64,000 nucleotides of DNA. Source: Phellopilus nigrolimitatus (Eukaryota > Basidiomycota > Agaricomycetes > Hymenochaetales > Hymenochaetaceae). This document shows, one piece after another, positions 35,565 through 47,917 of the stretch. Each line of letters begins with the position of its first letter. Position 1 is the stretch's first letter. The position numbers were made by a program, and so were the translations under genes. The notes beneath the pieces are model-generated. The model did no database searches, was not told the DNA's origin, and saw only the letters and a list, made by a program, of their open reading frames with translations. The stretch covers positions 558,001 through 622,000 of the forward strand of contig JAJOHG010000019.1 of assembly GCA_021029095.1 (NCBI GenBank), in the 5' to 3' direction.

Positions 35565-37173
35565 TCAGTTCGCAAAAGCCGGAATGCCGGTCATGGCCTT
35601 CCCAAGAATGAGGGTATGGATATCATATGTCCCTTCGTACGTATTGGTTACCTGGAGATTCGCGACGTGTCTCCCGATATGATATTCGTCCGCGCACGCA
35701 TTCCCGCCCAGCACGTCCAGCACGGTGCGTGCATGCTTCAGCGCCTCCCCACAGTTGTTCCGCTTCACAATCGAGATCATCTCGGGTGCGAGCGCATCTG
35801 CGTCCTTGAGCCGACCGACCTGCAGGCTCGCGAGCAGCCCGAGCGCGATTGCGCTCTGCGCGTCCACGAGCTTCTTCTGTACGAGCTGAAAACTCGCGAG
35901 AGGGCGCCCGAATTGCTTTCTTTCGAGAGCATAGTCGCGCGCTCGGGCGAGACAGTCCTCGAGTGCACCAAGCACACCCCATGAGATGCCGTACCGTGCG
36001 TTGTTGAGGCACGAGAAGGGTGCCTTGAGGCCTTCGCCCCCGGGAAGAAGCGCATCGTGCGGCGCCTTGACACCGTCAAGAAATATGGAGCCAGTGAGCG
36101 AAACACGTAGCGCAAGCTTGTTCTTGATGGGCGGCGCAGTGAGGCCCGCGGTCCCTTTTTCAACTAGGAATCCGCGGACCTTGTTGTCCCACTTACAGCG
36201 CGCCCAGATGAGGAAGAGGTCTGCGACGGGCGCGTTGGAGATCCAACTCTTGCCTCCGTTGAGAAGGAAACCGCCATCAGTCTCCTCAGCTGTAGTTTCC
36301 ATGTTTGCAGGATCTGAGCCGTGGTTCGGTTCCGTCAATCCCTGGTTAATACATAAGCAATCGAGAGTATTATAGTTTGAACAACCGTTGCGCGCTGGAA
36401 ACCCGAAAAGAAATACCCACAAAGCATCCAATTATCTCACCCTTGGCAAGGCGCGGGAGGTACTTCTCCCTTTGTTGCTGCGTGCCAAATGCGTTTATAG
36501 GGTGCATAACAAGCGATGACTGGACGGACATGGTCGAGCGGTATCCTGAATCTACTCTGAGACACATGTAACGATAGATTTCAGCAGACTAGGGAGAGAA
36601 GCGACTGCCTGACTTACTTACCGCTCTACTTCACGCGAGACGAGTCCATATGCGACGCTGCTGACGCCGGCGCACCCGTAGCCCTTAATGGTCGACCCCA
36701 ACAGACCGAGCTGACCCATTTCGGACATGATTTCAGGTGTGAATTCTAGTGAAACGTAGCATGAGAGGTAGACATTTAGATATAAGAATAGACGCACTTT
36801 CGGTCCTTTGCGCCTCGAGCACCCGCGGGAGAAGATTCTCCTAAAATCAAGTCAGACTGGTAGTTCGTACAGAGAAAAATGCTCTGTGGACCTGGCAATA
36901 GTCTCTCGCAGTGTTTCTGCACAATATAAAAATTAACCAAGCAGTCAGAGCGACTTTGGAGATACATACCGCACAGCGATCTCTTCCTCGGTGAGCAATG
37001 ACTCGAGATTCAACGGATCCTACACGTGTATGTCTGTGTTTGAACGAACCATTTCTAGCATGTTTTGGCGTGCGTACCTCCCAGTTAAACTTGGCAAACG
37101 TCGACGCACGTCGACAGGATGGAATCCGCGCACTGGGGCGGAGTCGTGCGGATTGAAAGAGCGTCCTCGACAT
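35565..37173 (-). CDS. GCDH: Glutaryl-CoA dehydrogenase, mitochondrial
   Basis: FAD enzyme oxidising and decarboxylating glutaryl-CoA to crotonyl-CoA in lysine and tryptophan breakdown, passing electrons to ETF. Seven exons: 37078-37173, 36970-37019, 36892-36916, 36798-36840, 36622-36745, 36421-36554, 35565-36341. The N-terminus is Arg/Ser-rich without acids for about 25 residues (a mitochondrial presequence), then [20 protein letters not shown]. Acyl-CoA dehydrogenase motifs: [67 protein letters not shown] and [17 protein letters not shown]. The catalytic base Glu is in NTYEGTYD and the glutarate-binding Arg is in the RVDSGYRS region by family alignment. Frame is clean. It shares a 173-bp divergent promoter with the gene at 37347. 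Confidence 0.95.
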
Positions 37174-37346
37174 TATAAACAGCGAGCAGGTCGTCGTGGT
37201 CGTCGTGGTCGTCGTGAGTCAAGCGCGGTCACCTGCAGTGACGGAAGTCGAATAGCCGGAAGCTCTGCCGATCCTACCGAGCTATATTCGGTAAGTCTTC
37301 GGCGCAGGATATTCGCCGCTTTTTCGCGAGCTCATCGTTGCAGACG
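37174..37346. promoter_or_regulatory. Bidirectional promoter between GCDH and a predicted mitochondrial gene
   Basis: Only 173 bp separate the two start codons. The segment holds three perfect copies of GGTCGTCGT (37189-37215), next to the GCDH side, and a possible intron acceptor just before the plus-strand ATG. Co-regulation of two mitochondrial proteins is inferred from geometry. Confidence 0.5.
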
Positions 37347-39327
37347 ATGTACTCACGCTGTGCTCGACGCGTCGTATGCCGGGCGCTGTCCAAACCCAGA
37401 TATCATCAGCTGCCTCATCGACGCTGTCTGACAACTGAACATGTGCCCACGACCACGAGCGCGAACTCAAGCTCTGCGGACGTTTTCCCTGACACGGCCA
37501 ACGACCTCGACCCCGACGAACAGCATCCTGCTAGCTCTAATGCAGCTCCAATACTCGACTTTGTCGATTCAGTGGCACCTCAAAAGACATCGTACTCTCC
37601 TTATGTGTTCGACGAGCTAGAACAGTCGTCGCGCAGGACGGAGGCGAAGCAGGCAAAATCTCTGTCGGCGACACACAAACACACGATCATGGTCTACCCG
37701 CAAAATGGCGCACGGGATATGCCCGACGTACTTGCCATTGTGCGGGATATTGAACGGCGTTTTGGGAGGGTTCGGGAATTCAAGGCACTTCATGTGAGCA
37801 TTTTCTGTGCGCGTCATCGTGTGTTGTCTTTTCAAGTCTGACTTCCAACAGGACAAGGACTCGCCGTCGAACTACCTACGTGTCATTTTCATTCGCTTCG
37901 ATTCTAGCGAGTCTGCACGGCGCGTGGAAGAACTCGGGTCCCGCACGATCACGGTCCGTATCCAACCGTGGAACCGCGCGCTCCTCGTCGATGGCGGTGT
38001 TGGTCTGGAAGACATCCAACGATATCTGCGCGAAGGCCCCATGAGAGATGATGCTGCTATTGCTGATGCTTTAACCGGTGTCGAGGATGCGATGAGCTCA
38101 GCCGAGACCGGGGCAGGCTCGCTTAACGATGCTGAACGCTGGAATAAGCTTGTGCGAGACGACAATGCAGGGCAGACGTCAGCTAATCTCGATGGCTCCT
38201 CGTATGAGGAGCCTGCTGCCAGCCCATTTGATAATGTTGCCGACGGCGAGGAGTACAGAGTTGAGGATGCGGCAGAGAAATACAAACCCGAGAACGAAAT
38301 CGTTTGTAATATCGAGTTTGTCGGTATGTCTTCCTTGCTCCTAGTCAAATAGTCCAATGCTCAGTTTGTTTTCTTTTAATCACTAGAAAAACGTTTCACA
38401 TCAACCACGTTTGCGCCCTACATGAAGATCAAAACCCCCGCAGAGCGGCGGCAGCGACTTGCGCGCGCATTTGTCGCGTGGAGCGGGTTCTACACTGGCT
38501 ACGATTTCAAGGATGACAGCGTCAAGGATGAGCTCCCAAGCCCGCCTGAAGGAAGGACGGAAATGTCGGACGAGAAACGCGCGCGGGCGATTCGTGTCGC
38601 GGCACATTCGATGCGTCATCTTCTACTGAACATGCGCATTGGCCTGCGTGATGCAGGCGACATGTCTCACGGACTCATACGTCAAAACGGGCAGCTGACA
38701 GTCGCGGAGTGGTGTCGGCAGCCGGAGGTAGAAGCAGAAGCTTGGACACAGGCAGATGCAGAGGCGGCGGACGATTCTGCGAAGAAGCTAAAATTGGGCG
38801 CCAAGGAGGGAACGAAGGCGACGGCAGATTTCGAGGTCGCGGAGAGGGCGGTGGAGAAGGCGGCGCCGAAAGAGCTTACGAAAGCAGAGGCGGAGATGTG
38901 GCAGAAGGTCGTCAGAAGGATGGCAGCTGGGGCGGGTGACGCACAAAAGCCCGCCGCGCGTAAAGAGGCACCACGAGTCTCACTGAAGAAAACGATGACC
39001 GTGTCTGAGCCCACGCTGCAGAAACAGCCTACATCATCGTCTTCGGCTGGTGCCAACGCTATGGCGTCTTCGTCCCCTTCTCTGGCGTCCTCCGACTCGA
39101 AATCGGCTCCTGTGCCCGGCTCCGCTCCGAAGGCCACTGTCGCAGAGCCTCTTGCTACCATCTCCTCTGCCAAATCTTCCACCTCTACCCACCTCGATGC
39201 CTCGACTTCGGAGATAATAAACAATCGTGCACGCCGGCAGGCTCGCAAGGAAGAGGCGGAGCGGCGGAGCGAGCAGGACAGCTTCAAGAACAAGTTGCTC
39301 GGCTGGGTGCGCCAGGGGCGGCTGTGA
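37347..39327 (+). CDS. Predicted mitochondrial protein, conserved-type, function unknown
   Basis: Three exons (37347-37793, 37852-38323, 38387-39327), 619 aa, clean frame. The N-terminus (MYSRCARRVVCRALSKPRYH) is basic and amphipathic, as in a matrix-targeting presequence, with an RRCLTTEH cleavage-like site near residue 30. A folded segment follows (about 110-200): HTIMVYPQNGARDMPDVLAI, DIERRFGRVREFKALHDKDS and YLRVIFIRFDSSESARRVEE, which resembles an RRM-like alternation of strands and helices. The middle is acidic. The C-terminal third is low complexity (Ala/Lys/Ser/Thr) and ends in a basic helix (RARRQARKEEAERR ... NKLLGWVRQGRL). An RNA-related mitochondrial role is a guess from the RRM-like segment. 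I do not recognise the family. Confidence 0.8.
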
Positions 39328-40023
39328 GATGGAACTCGCAGCGTCTTCTCGGAGTTAAAGTAGGGTGGAAGCTGACAACTATAGTATATTCCTTCATTAT
39401 TCGTAGTCTCGCACAACACATCTATATAGTCAATTTCTTAGAGCATAAATCGATTCGAAACTAACTGCCCATCTTTCAACTGGGGATTTCTGAGGCTTTG
39501 GCCCAAGGTCTATCCTAGGCCCGGTCAAATTCATTTGAAGCCAACAAGGGCTTTGCATATCCTGCGGCATGACCTCAAGTTTCAAGAAGCCGAAACCGGA
39601 TTCCAAATTCTGATTTTGTATTTTGTTTTTGAAAAAGTCTCCGCCATTTTCCCGTCCGTAGAAGCCGGAATTCAATTCCAAGCAAGCCCAGGCCGAAACC
39701 GTCAAGCTAATTGTCCACCGGTCTTATGAGACCCATGTGACGCAAACTAGGGCAAGACCAATACTAATTCCGAACATACCGGCTTTGATGCCGCTAGCAT
39801 ACATGTGCTTTGCTTGTGGCTAAATACATATTCTCACGCCCTGTTTTGGTTTACAAATATGTGGCGTGAATTTCAACTGAACTGCATACTTAAGCCGCGG
39901 TCTGCGCTCATCGGTTCGCAGCAACGACGACGACGTTACACATACTAATCACCTCCTTGGCATAACCAAACTACGCTCAAGAGTTACCCGGCTGTAGAAC
40001 AAATACGCCATTCTTATCTCCAA
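39328..40023. other. Intergenic, nothing recognised
   Basis: Contains repeated CCGGAATTC/GGAATTC-like stretches around 39590-39680 but no supported gene. The right end is the promoter of the F-box-like gene. Confidence 0.4.
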
Positions 40024-41202
40024 ATGCCGAGAGATCTGCCTCCAGAAATCCTAGATCGCATTTTTGAGCTCAAGGAAGGATTTGGAGATACTATTCCTCC
40101 AATGATCGAGCTCCTTTCTTTCCTTCGTGTTTGTAGATCCTGGTACCCCGTCGCTGCGCGCAGGCTGTACAGCACAATCGAACTCCGGGAATGGAAAGCA
40201 CGTCAGGTGGCCCAAGGACTGCTCGTTACCTTAACGAAGAATAGACACCTGGCGGAAATGGTCCGCAATCTCACCCTAGAGCTGAAGAAGGATGATGATG
40301 ACGAGGATGAAAAGGCAAAGGCAAGCGATTACATCCAGATCATAGATCCCTGCACAAACCTGGCATGTATTACTCTCCTCAACTACGGAGCCTATGATCG
40401 TTCTGCGCTCAAGCAAGTACTTGCAGCAGCTAGTCTGATTTCGTTGCATATTAAATGCGAAGATTCGGCCCGAAACCTTTTTAGAACGGACGAGCTCCTT
40501 CGTATGATGGCGCACTGGCCAAGGGTAGAAAGCGTTTCTGTCAGTAAGAATGTGATGGCACCATCAAAGGATGTCCGGCGGGCACCCGTTTCTTGCGACA
40601 AGTCAAGGCAAGGTTTTTCAGATTCTGGTCGAAACCTCCGCAAGCTCCGTCTCTTAGAGGGCGCGCAGCTTTCCGCTGACGACATGCGTGACGTCCTTTC
40701 TCTTCCATTTTCACACGTCGAGGAATTCTCTGCTCGACTTGAGGACAATGCGGAAATACGCATACCGTTCGTCGCGTGTCTCAGGATGTGGTCTTCACGA
40801 ATCACAGGGCTTATGCTGGACATGCGTTTAGTCTCGTCATTGGGTCGGATTGATGATGTTTTCTCAATGCTACACTGCTTGGAAAAACTCGCGGTACACT
40901 CGACACTTGTATCGCCTCGGGCTATTTTGGCCCTTCCCGCACTCGTATGGATTAATTACTATATATCGAAGCCGGAAGACGTAGACGAGCTTGTTGCTGC
41001 TTTCACAATGGCTAGTTTGGATCGGAAAAATGGTCGAATTAAGCACAGCGTGCCTGGGCCTACTCTCAAAAAATTTAACACTGGCGATTGGTCCAAAGGT
41101 CCTTTTCGCGATCCGTTTAGTATTAGTGGACTTGGTAGGGAAGCGAATTCGCGCCTAACGGATGTGTGCTCGGTACTGGGTACACAATTGGTTGCATACT
41201 AG
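40024..41202 (+). CDS. F-box-like protein
   Basis: Single exon, 392 aa. The N-terminal F-box-like motif MPRDLPPEILDRIFELKEG ... LLSFLRVCRSWYPVAARRLY fits the common Agaricomycete type: L-P-x-E-I-L, a hydrophobic core, then C-R-x-W. The remaining part is rich in Leu with scattered LRR-like segments (LAEMVRNLTLELKKDDDDED, LISLHIKCED, LRKLRLLEGAQLSADDM, LEKLAVHSTLV). By analogy with the family it would be a substrate-recruiting subunit of an SCF ubiquitin ligase. The target is unknown. It shares no obvious close identity with the other F-box gene at 15162. An acidic run DDDDEDEK lies near residue 90. Confidence 0.8.
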   Translation: MPRDLPPEILDRIFELKEGFGDTIPPMIELLSFLRVCRSWYPVAARRLYSTIELREWKARQVAQGLLVTLTKNRHLAEMVRNLTLELKKDDDDEDEKAKASDYIQIIDPCTNLACITLLNYGAYDRSALKQVLAAASLISLHIKCEDSARNLFRTDELLRMMAHWPRVESVSVSKNVMAPSKDVRRAPVSCDKSRQGFSDSGRNLRKLRLLEGAQLSADDMRDVLSLPFSHVEEFSARLEDNAEIRIPFVACLRMWSSRITGLMLDMRLVSSLGRIDDVFSMLHCLEKLAVHSTLVSPRAILALPALVWINYYISKPEDVDELVAAFTMASLDRKNGRIKHSVPGPTLKKFNTGDWSKGPFRDPFSISGLGREANSRLTDVCSVLGTQLVAY

Positions 41203-42214
41203 AACTATTCTGTTCACGCATTACTTTTACTGAGAGTACTCATGATGTCTCTTCTGATCTTGAAAGCAGCGCAAATTAATGCAGAACGTTTCTCGTCAAG
41301 CAGGGCGCTAGAATTCATCAGTGATAATATGTCTCATTTGTCGTGGCTGTGTTATTATGTATATACATGCATGTTTAGGAGATTTGTAGCAGTGTAATGA
41401 TACAACATTAGAAAACCCCATCTGACGGTGCTTGGACAATATTTCTCGGATAATCACGGAAGTGCCGTATGATTTTCTGCCAGAATGTTCTCTCCCAGCA
41501 TATTTTCTCTCACAGAACTCCAGGCAAGTTATGGCTTCAATCTCGACTCCGTACGTATAATGGCCCAATGCCTGTTTAAATTTCCAATACAAACGTCATT
41601 CATAATCCAGAAGGCGATCCAACAATACGAATATATGTTCTTCTTCTACTTGAGGCCGCTTTTGACAATGTTGTGATCTACAATGTTGTGATCTTTCAGA
41701 ACTTATACAGCTTCAGCGATATTATGATGATGGCAATCTCTTCGTCGGTGTCCTCCCCTTGAACGGATACAGAAACGAGAGGAGCAGCAATGGATCAACC
41801 ATCTTTTAGCTTCTTCCCTCCCTCACTCATACTTTTGACGTGATGGTCCATGAGCGCTCATCGCCTTCCTTCTCAAGTTAGGACATCGTTTATGCACTGT
41901 TCCCGGGCATAAATACGTGTCCTGGTCCTTCGAGAACGCCATTCCTCGACGAATACAAATACATGGGTCGGGGCATTCTTTCTTGTCATTTGAACATGTT
42001 GTTAGCTGTCCTATGGCTTTTTCTACGGTTCGATGTCTCTTGACGCCATATGTTCTAAGTAGCTACTTTTGTGCTGAGGGACTTCGTCGACTTTTGTTCA
42101 TAGCCCGGATTACAGAATCTAACAGTAACATTCATTTGAAGAGTGCGGACAGATATAATACCACGTACAATGCAATTATAGCAGACTTGTATAAGAGATT
42201 TGTGCGCATGCTTT
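41203..42214. other. No convincing gene
   Basis: Several short frames on both strands without recognisable features. A single ACGTTTCTCGT, one base from the repeat arm described at 23.3 kb, occurs at 41286-41296, without a partner arm nearby. Confidence 0.45.
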
Positions 42215-42775
42215 TCAACTTTGAGCATGGTTCCGCATATCTTTCATAGGGATGTCACTATGCGCCTTTATAATTACCTCTCCATTTAACAGACTCTTCA
42301 ATGATGCCTCCGCAAACGGAATACCCTCGCTCTCCAAGACATCCGCTTCAGGTATCGACGCAAACTCTCCGACGAGAGCGCGCAGCGCGTCGATCGCATG
42401 CTTCACCCAAACACGACATGTCCAAGCGGGGTCGTCCTGAACAACCATGACACGCTCGAGGTGTTCATCAAGATAAGCCGTCCAATCTTTGTCCGATTCC
42501 TTTCGCAAAGTGGGAAGTTTGGCGATAAGAATCCTGGCGACGACGTTACCGAGCTGCAGAACGTTCACGTTCCGGCGTTCACGATAGCGCCACCTCCCAT
42601 CTACGTATCCCACGTCTAGACTGTTCGTGGCATCGTATAACGCAGTGGGGCCCTTTTCTGAGGTGTTTTCGCTTTTCGGCGCTAATTGGAGAGCCCAGTG
42701 AAAGCCTGAGTACCTATTGCGGTGCTGAAAGATAACATAGAGGCGTAGCTTGTTGTGCGAGTCCCGCTTCCTCAT
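42215..42775 (-). CDS. Small unknown protein
   Basis: Single exon of 186 aa on the minus strand. An N-terminal segment FHWALQLAPKSENTSEKG resembles the opening of a small family seen in mushroom genomes (H-W-A-L then a charged loop and a W/Y-R strand, here GRWRYRERRNVNVLQLG). The C-terminal half is helical and includes TCRVWVKHAIDALRALVGEF. No signal peptide or membrane segment. I do not know its function and do not name a family. It could also include further exons; the frame is open only within these limits. Confidence 0.55.
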   Translation of the reverse strand: MRKRDSHNKLRLYVIFQHRNRYSGFHWALQLAPKSENTSEKGPTALYDATNSLDVGYVDGRWRYRERRNVNVLQLGNVVARILIAKLPTLRKESDKDWTAYLDEHLERVMVVQDDPAWTCRVWVKHAIDALRALVGEFASIPEADVLESEGIPFAEASLKSLLNGEVIIKAHSDIPMKDMRNHAQS

Positions 42776-43175
42776 TTTGTAGTGTAGAAGATGGAGTTAC
42801 GACAGACGCTGAAACTCGTCTTTGAGATCGGTGGCAAATGTTTGAACGAGCTTGTTCATGACAAATGATGACTAAGCTGGACTTCGCAGCTTCGGTATAC
42901 ATATGCGCAAGCAAGTCGCCGCATCTCGAACCCGTCGAACATCAACACGATGCAGATACTCTCTTTGAAATCCTATTATGAACAACTTCTGAACCCTCAT
43001 ACCTTCGGAGAACCAACACATAGTTGCGATCGTCTTAGGATCGCAGTGCTGGACCGCCTTCAAGAGACGTATAACAAGGCCCAACGTCGTGCGGTTTTCT
43101 TCAGTCCCAACTTTGGCCAACACCGAGCGGTCTCTTCCAGTCTGATCTTTGTTTGCCGCTCTCAAAAGCTCGATC
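42776..43175. other. Divergent promoter region between the small gene and Dicer
   Basis: Holds the start-side flanks of the small minus-strand gene and the Dicer-like gene. Frames on both strands overlap here (42872-43201 minus, 42950-43198 plus) with no family support. Confidence 0.4.
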
Positions 43176-46100
43176 ATGGAGTCTTCTACTCCGTCTAGCA
43201 TTCCTCAGACACGCCCTTATCAGCAAGAGATGCTTGATGCTAGCATGCAAAAGAATATAGTGATCGCGATGGACACCGGTTCTGGTAAAACTCATATCGC
43301 AATTCTGCGTATGAAGACGGAGGCTGAGCGTGAACCCCGAAAGGTCTCTTAATACCTTTAACTATGTCTTTTTTGTTCTAATTGCATAATGTCTTGGACT
43401 AGATCTCCTGGTTTCTAGCGCCCACTGTGGGCCTCTGCGAGCAGCAGCGCGATGTGGTCCGCGCATGTCTTCCCGTCCCTGTTGGCTTAATCTCTGGTGC
43501 TCTCGAGCCGAACCAGTGGACGGACCCGCATCTGTGGAAAGATGCACTTTCGACTCACCGCATCATGGTCTCAACGCCGCAGGTCCTTCTCGACGCGCTC
43601 CGTCATGGCTACATCAACCTTAGCCGCGACATTGGGCTCCTCATATTCGACGAAGCGCACCACGCCGCAGACAAACACCCGTACAACGTGTTAATGCGCG
43701 AGTTCTACGATATGTGCAAACCAAGGACTGGTATTCTCTTAGGCCCGTCCCATGAAGACACAAGGCCTATTGTACTCGGACTGACTGCGAGTCCGATGTT
43801 TGGCGGAAACGTCGACAGAGCATTTGAGTTCGTCATTCTTTCATTTTCTTGATTTTTAAGCTCACCGATTGTCAACAGGAAAATCGAACGTAATCTCGAT
43901 AGCATTATCCTTGGTCCGCGAAGGACGCGTAATGAGCTCGCCAAACATGTCCACCGTCCAGTTTTCAAGCATATTCTCTATCCGCCATTATCTGAAGCCC
44001 TAGGACCCAGTGGATATTGCCAAAAATGTCTCTGCACTTTCTGTTGTCGTTAAGACCCTTGATATCCAGAAAGATCCATCTGTGCTTGCACTGCGCCGTA
44101 AACTCACCAAGGCTGCCTAATCCTGCAGAAGCCAAGCGCATCGACCAACGCCTATCTCTCGCTATCGACAAGGGCGACACATTTGTACACAAAGGCATGC
44201 GAGACTTTCTGCGCACAGCCAAGGAGCTTTGCGTCGATCTTGGACCGTGGGCCGCGAACTGGTACGTCATCAACGTGGTCAACAAGGCACTGAAGGGCGG
44301 CGCGGATGCGCTTCACCTTCTCTTTTCCGCGCGTCATCACAACGAAAAGGCGTACCTGCAGAATATCCTCCGCAGAATCGAGCTCACTGAGGTTTCCTAT
44401 GATCCCAACGACATTGCACGTGAGTGCTCCTCAAAGGCAAACGAGCTGATTGCGTGTTTGTTGCGTGAGAAGGAACATTCAGAAGCGCACGGGGAGCCAT
44501 ATAGTGGACTAGTCTTCGTTACGCGACGTGATGGCGTTCTTGCACTATCGGAAGTCCTTGCGAATCATCCATTAACTCGGGACGTGTTTAATATTGGGAT
44601 TTTACTCGGGAGCTCTGAAAGCACGAAGAGGAATGCGTTCCTTGACATTACACGCATGCTACTCCCGCAAAAGCAAAGGGATGTACTAGCTGAGTTTCGA
44701 ATTGGCGAAAAGAACTTAGTGATTTCCACTGCCGTCGCGGAGGAAGGCATCGATATACAGGCATGTGGGAGCGTCATCCGATGGGATCCTCCGCAAAACA
44801 TGGTCAGCTGGGCACAAAGCCGAGGCCGTGCGCGACGGAAGCAAAGCAGTTTTGTCTTGATGTTCGAAAACGGTGGCTGTCATTTTCACCTCATTCAGAA
44901 GTGGCAGAAACTCGAAGCACAGATGGTCGAGGCATACCTCGATGAGCAGCGGCTCCTGAAAGCTCTCGCCGATAAGGAAGAGGAAGAGGAATGAGGATGA
45001 TGAAGATCTTGAGTTTAGCATTCCTTCGACAGGGTGCGTTACAAACTTCTCAAATTTACAGCTTGATTCCACAATACATCTGCTTATTGATTTTGTACAG
45101 TGCCAAAGTCACTTTACACTCAGCCATATCCCATATCGCTCATTTCTGCAACACGCTCCCCAGCACTCTGCGTCCTGAAATGCAGCCGACGTACGACATC
45201 GAACCACCCGATTATCCGATAGGCTACCACTCGTTTTCGCCAGAAACCAAGCAGAACACAATGTTGATGCGCAATCCTGGGCCGTACGGAGCTAAACTGA
45301 CGCTCCCTAGATTGCTCCCTTACGATAAGCGTATTTACACGACTGAAGAGGTACATGCAACAAAGCAGGTTGCTCGGCGTCACGTCGCATTCAAAGCTTA
45401 CGTTGCTTTATACCACGCGGGACTACTAAACGAGCATCTCCTCCCTCTCAGTGGATCAACATCACCTCTCCAGGATGGAGAGATTCAAAATCTCCTCAAA
45501 GACGTCGAAAAGCGCGAGGGTCTAGCCAGTGTAAGGGAGCAGATGGATCCGTGGAATTTGTTGCTTGGCAGCAGCCTTGATAGTAACGAAAACCAATGGT
45601 GGTCGAATGAGCTCATCATCGAAGGAGTCGGCGCGTTCAGCATGCTGATGCGCAGACAACTACCTCAATTTGACTTTTCTTCTGACACTCTGCATGATCC
45701 TGATTACGGCCCTAGACAAGTCGCAATTCGCCCTGGCAGTAGAGTAAATTTGTCTTCGGAAGAAATTCTGGCAGCAAAGCATTACACGCGCAGATTATTC
45801 TCTGTTTTCTACGGAAGCAGGCTCGACTGGAATGACCTTGACTACGCATATCTCTTCCTGCCTCCTGTAGAGTCTCAAGTCGATATCTGGGAACAGCGCA
45901 GGTCGTGGGCTGATGGTGTGCGTCCAGAAGACGATGATGCCAGTGCTCGCGATCGGTCCGTGATAAATGCCGGTGTTTTCGGGGAACATTATGGCTACTC
46001 TTCGGACATCTTCATGGTCATAACGGGATACAGTCCTCACAGGTTCCAAAACTGGAGGAGCGAGAAGCTCACTTCGGAGGAGGAACAGGCAGTTCGCAAA

Positions 46101-47917
46101 CGGTATTCTCGCTGTGAAGACCTGGAGATCACATATCCTTTGATCGTAGCCAAACCCATACGCAATCGATTGAATTTCATGGTTCCGCCGGAGAATATAC
46201 CGGTGCAACCAAGCGATGTCATCATCCTCCCGTCTTTCACATCTGTTGTTTTGGACAATGAGGTCAACATCATGCTCGGACTATTCCTTCCTTCCATCCT
46301 CCGCGCCTTATTCATCAAATTGACCGCCCTCAGCCTCAAGAGTACCATCCTCAGTCGTGCTTCGCCATTGCAGCAGGTCCCGTTAGACCTTGTCCAGACG
46401 GCGCTCATGGCACCCGCTTCAAATGCTCATTTCAACTATGAACGTCTCGAGACGCTCGGTGATGCGATCCTGAAGTTCATCACCAGCGTGCACTTGCTCG
46501 CTGAACATCCACACTGGCCCGAAGGCTTCCTGACGAAGCGCAAGGATCATGCTGTATCGAATGCCTACCTCGCACAGTCTGCTATCGGAAAACGGCTTTA
46601 TAAATGGATTATTCGTCGGGTTTTTCGCGTCAGGAAATGGAAACCGGATTACGTACACAGGGACCACTCTCTCGTAGAAACGGATCCAGACTTAGTCGAC
46701 GACAACGCTACTACAGATGCTGGCGAGGACCTGGAGACGATTGCTGGCGAGGACGATGAGCCGGGAGAGAAGAAAGAACCTCATGCAGAGAAAGGGTCTA
46801 ATGTCCTTGTCAAGTTGTCAACAAAGACACTTGCAGACGTCGTCGAGGCGCTCATCGGCGCTGCCTTCCTGAGTGGCGGCTTCGACAGCAGCATCGCGTG
46901 CGCAGACGCGTTCGACCTTAGAATCGGAAGCGAATGGCAACCGCTCTCTACACGGGTCTCGGCTATTCTTGCGAATGTTGAACCGCTCCAGGACGCACCC
47001 ATTCAGCTTTCCTACCCAGAATCTATCATCGGATACACCTTCACGCATAAGCTACTCCTCGTCGAGGCGCTCATGCACGCGAGCTGTCAGAGCGACCTCC
47101 GAAGTGTCTCATACGAGCGCATGGAGCTCCTCGGCGACGCGCTCCTCGATGTGCTTGTTACAGAAACACTTTTCCGTGCTGGCACAGACGCAGATATGCG
47201 GCGCGGCGCGTATACACCCGGGCAGATGCACGAGCGGAAAGCGGCGCTCGTCAATATGCACTTTCTCGCTTCGTGTGCCTGCGCGCGCACGTCGTGCTCG
47301 ACGCAGCGATGCCGCGCTGGGATGCCGCGCGCGCGCTTGCAGTGCGCTCATCGACGCAACACACTGTGCATCTCATGCAGTGCCTGCTGCACTCGAGCGG
47401 GGTGCTGCTGGATGAGCAGCGCGACGCGCTAGCTCGTTTCCAGCGAGGGAAAGAAGAAATCGAGCGTGCACTCGAGATTGGGCATACGTTCCCGTGGGCG
47501 GCGCTCGCACGGTTGCAGGCGCCCAAGTTCCTCAGCGACATCGTGGAAAGTTTGCTGGGTGCCGTGTACCTCGATAGCAACGGCGATATGGACGCGGTAC
47601 GCGGCGTTCTGGAGCGGTTAGGGTTGATGTCCGTGTTGCGCCGCGTCGTGCACGAGGGAGTGGACGTGCGGCATCCGGTGTCGCGCGTCATGGAGTGGGC
47701 AGGGAAGCGTCAGCTAATGGAACAGCTAGAGTGGCGTGTGGCCAGAGATGGCGGTAAGGTATCGTGTGCACTCGTGGTGGAAGGCATTGAGCTGACGTCG
47801 GCGACGGAGCGGTATAATGGGAAAGCAAGTGAAGACGACGTGCGATTCCGTGTAGCTGAAAAGGGCATCAAAATCTTACTCGACAAGTATGGCGAAATTG
47901 AAGATGACGAGTCCTAG
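43176..47917 (+). CDS. DCL: Dicer-like ribonuclease III (frame broken at four sites)
   Basis: Cuts double-stranded RNA into small RNAs for RNA silencing. Exons: 43176-43343, 43403-43827, 43879-45033, 45101-47917. Helicase: [11 protein letters not shown] (motif I), [15 protein letters not shown] (DEAH rather than DECH), IVLGLTASP (III), [32 protein letters not shown] and [12 protein letters not shown] (VI). The Dicer dimerisation domain opens [18 protein letters not shown]. RNase IIIa has [15 protein letters not shown] and [19 protein letters not shown]; RNase IIIb has [19 protein letters not shown] and [17 protein letters not shown], so both catalytic centres keep their Glu/Asp residues. I see no clear PAZ domain. 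Frame breaks: an extra base near 44001-44012, one near 44115-44121, one at 44990-44993 (just inside a Glu run, creating TGA), and one missing near 47264-47273. Corrected, the protein is about 1,500 aa. Assembly indels are likely, but loss of function cannot be excluded. Confidence 0.88.
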
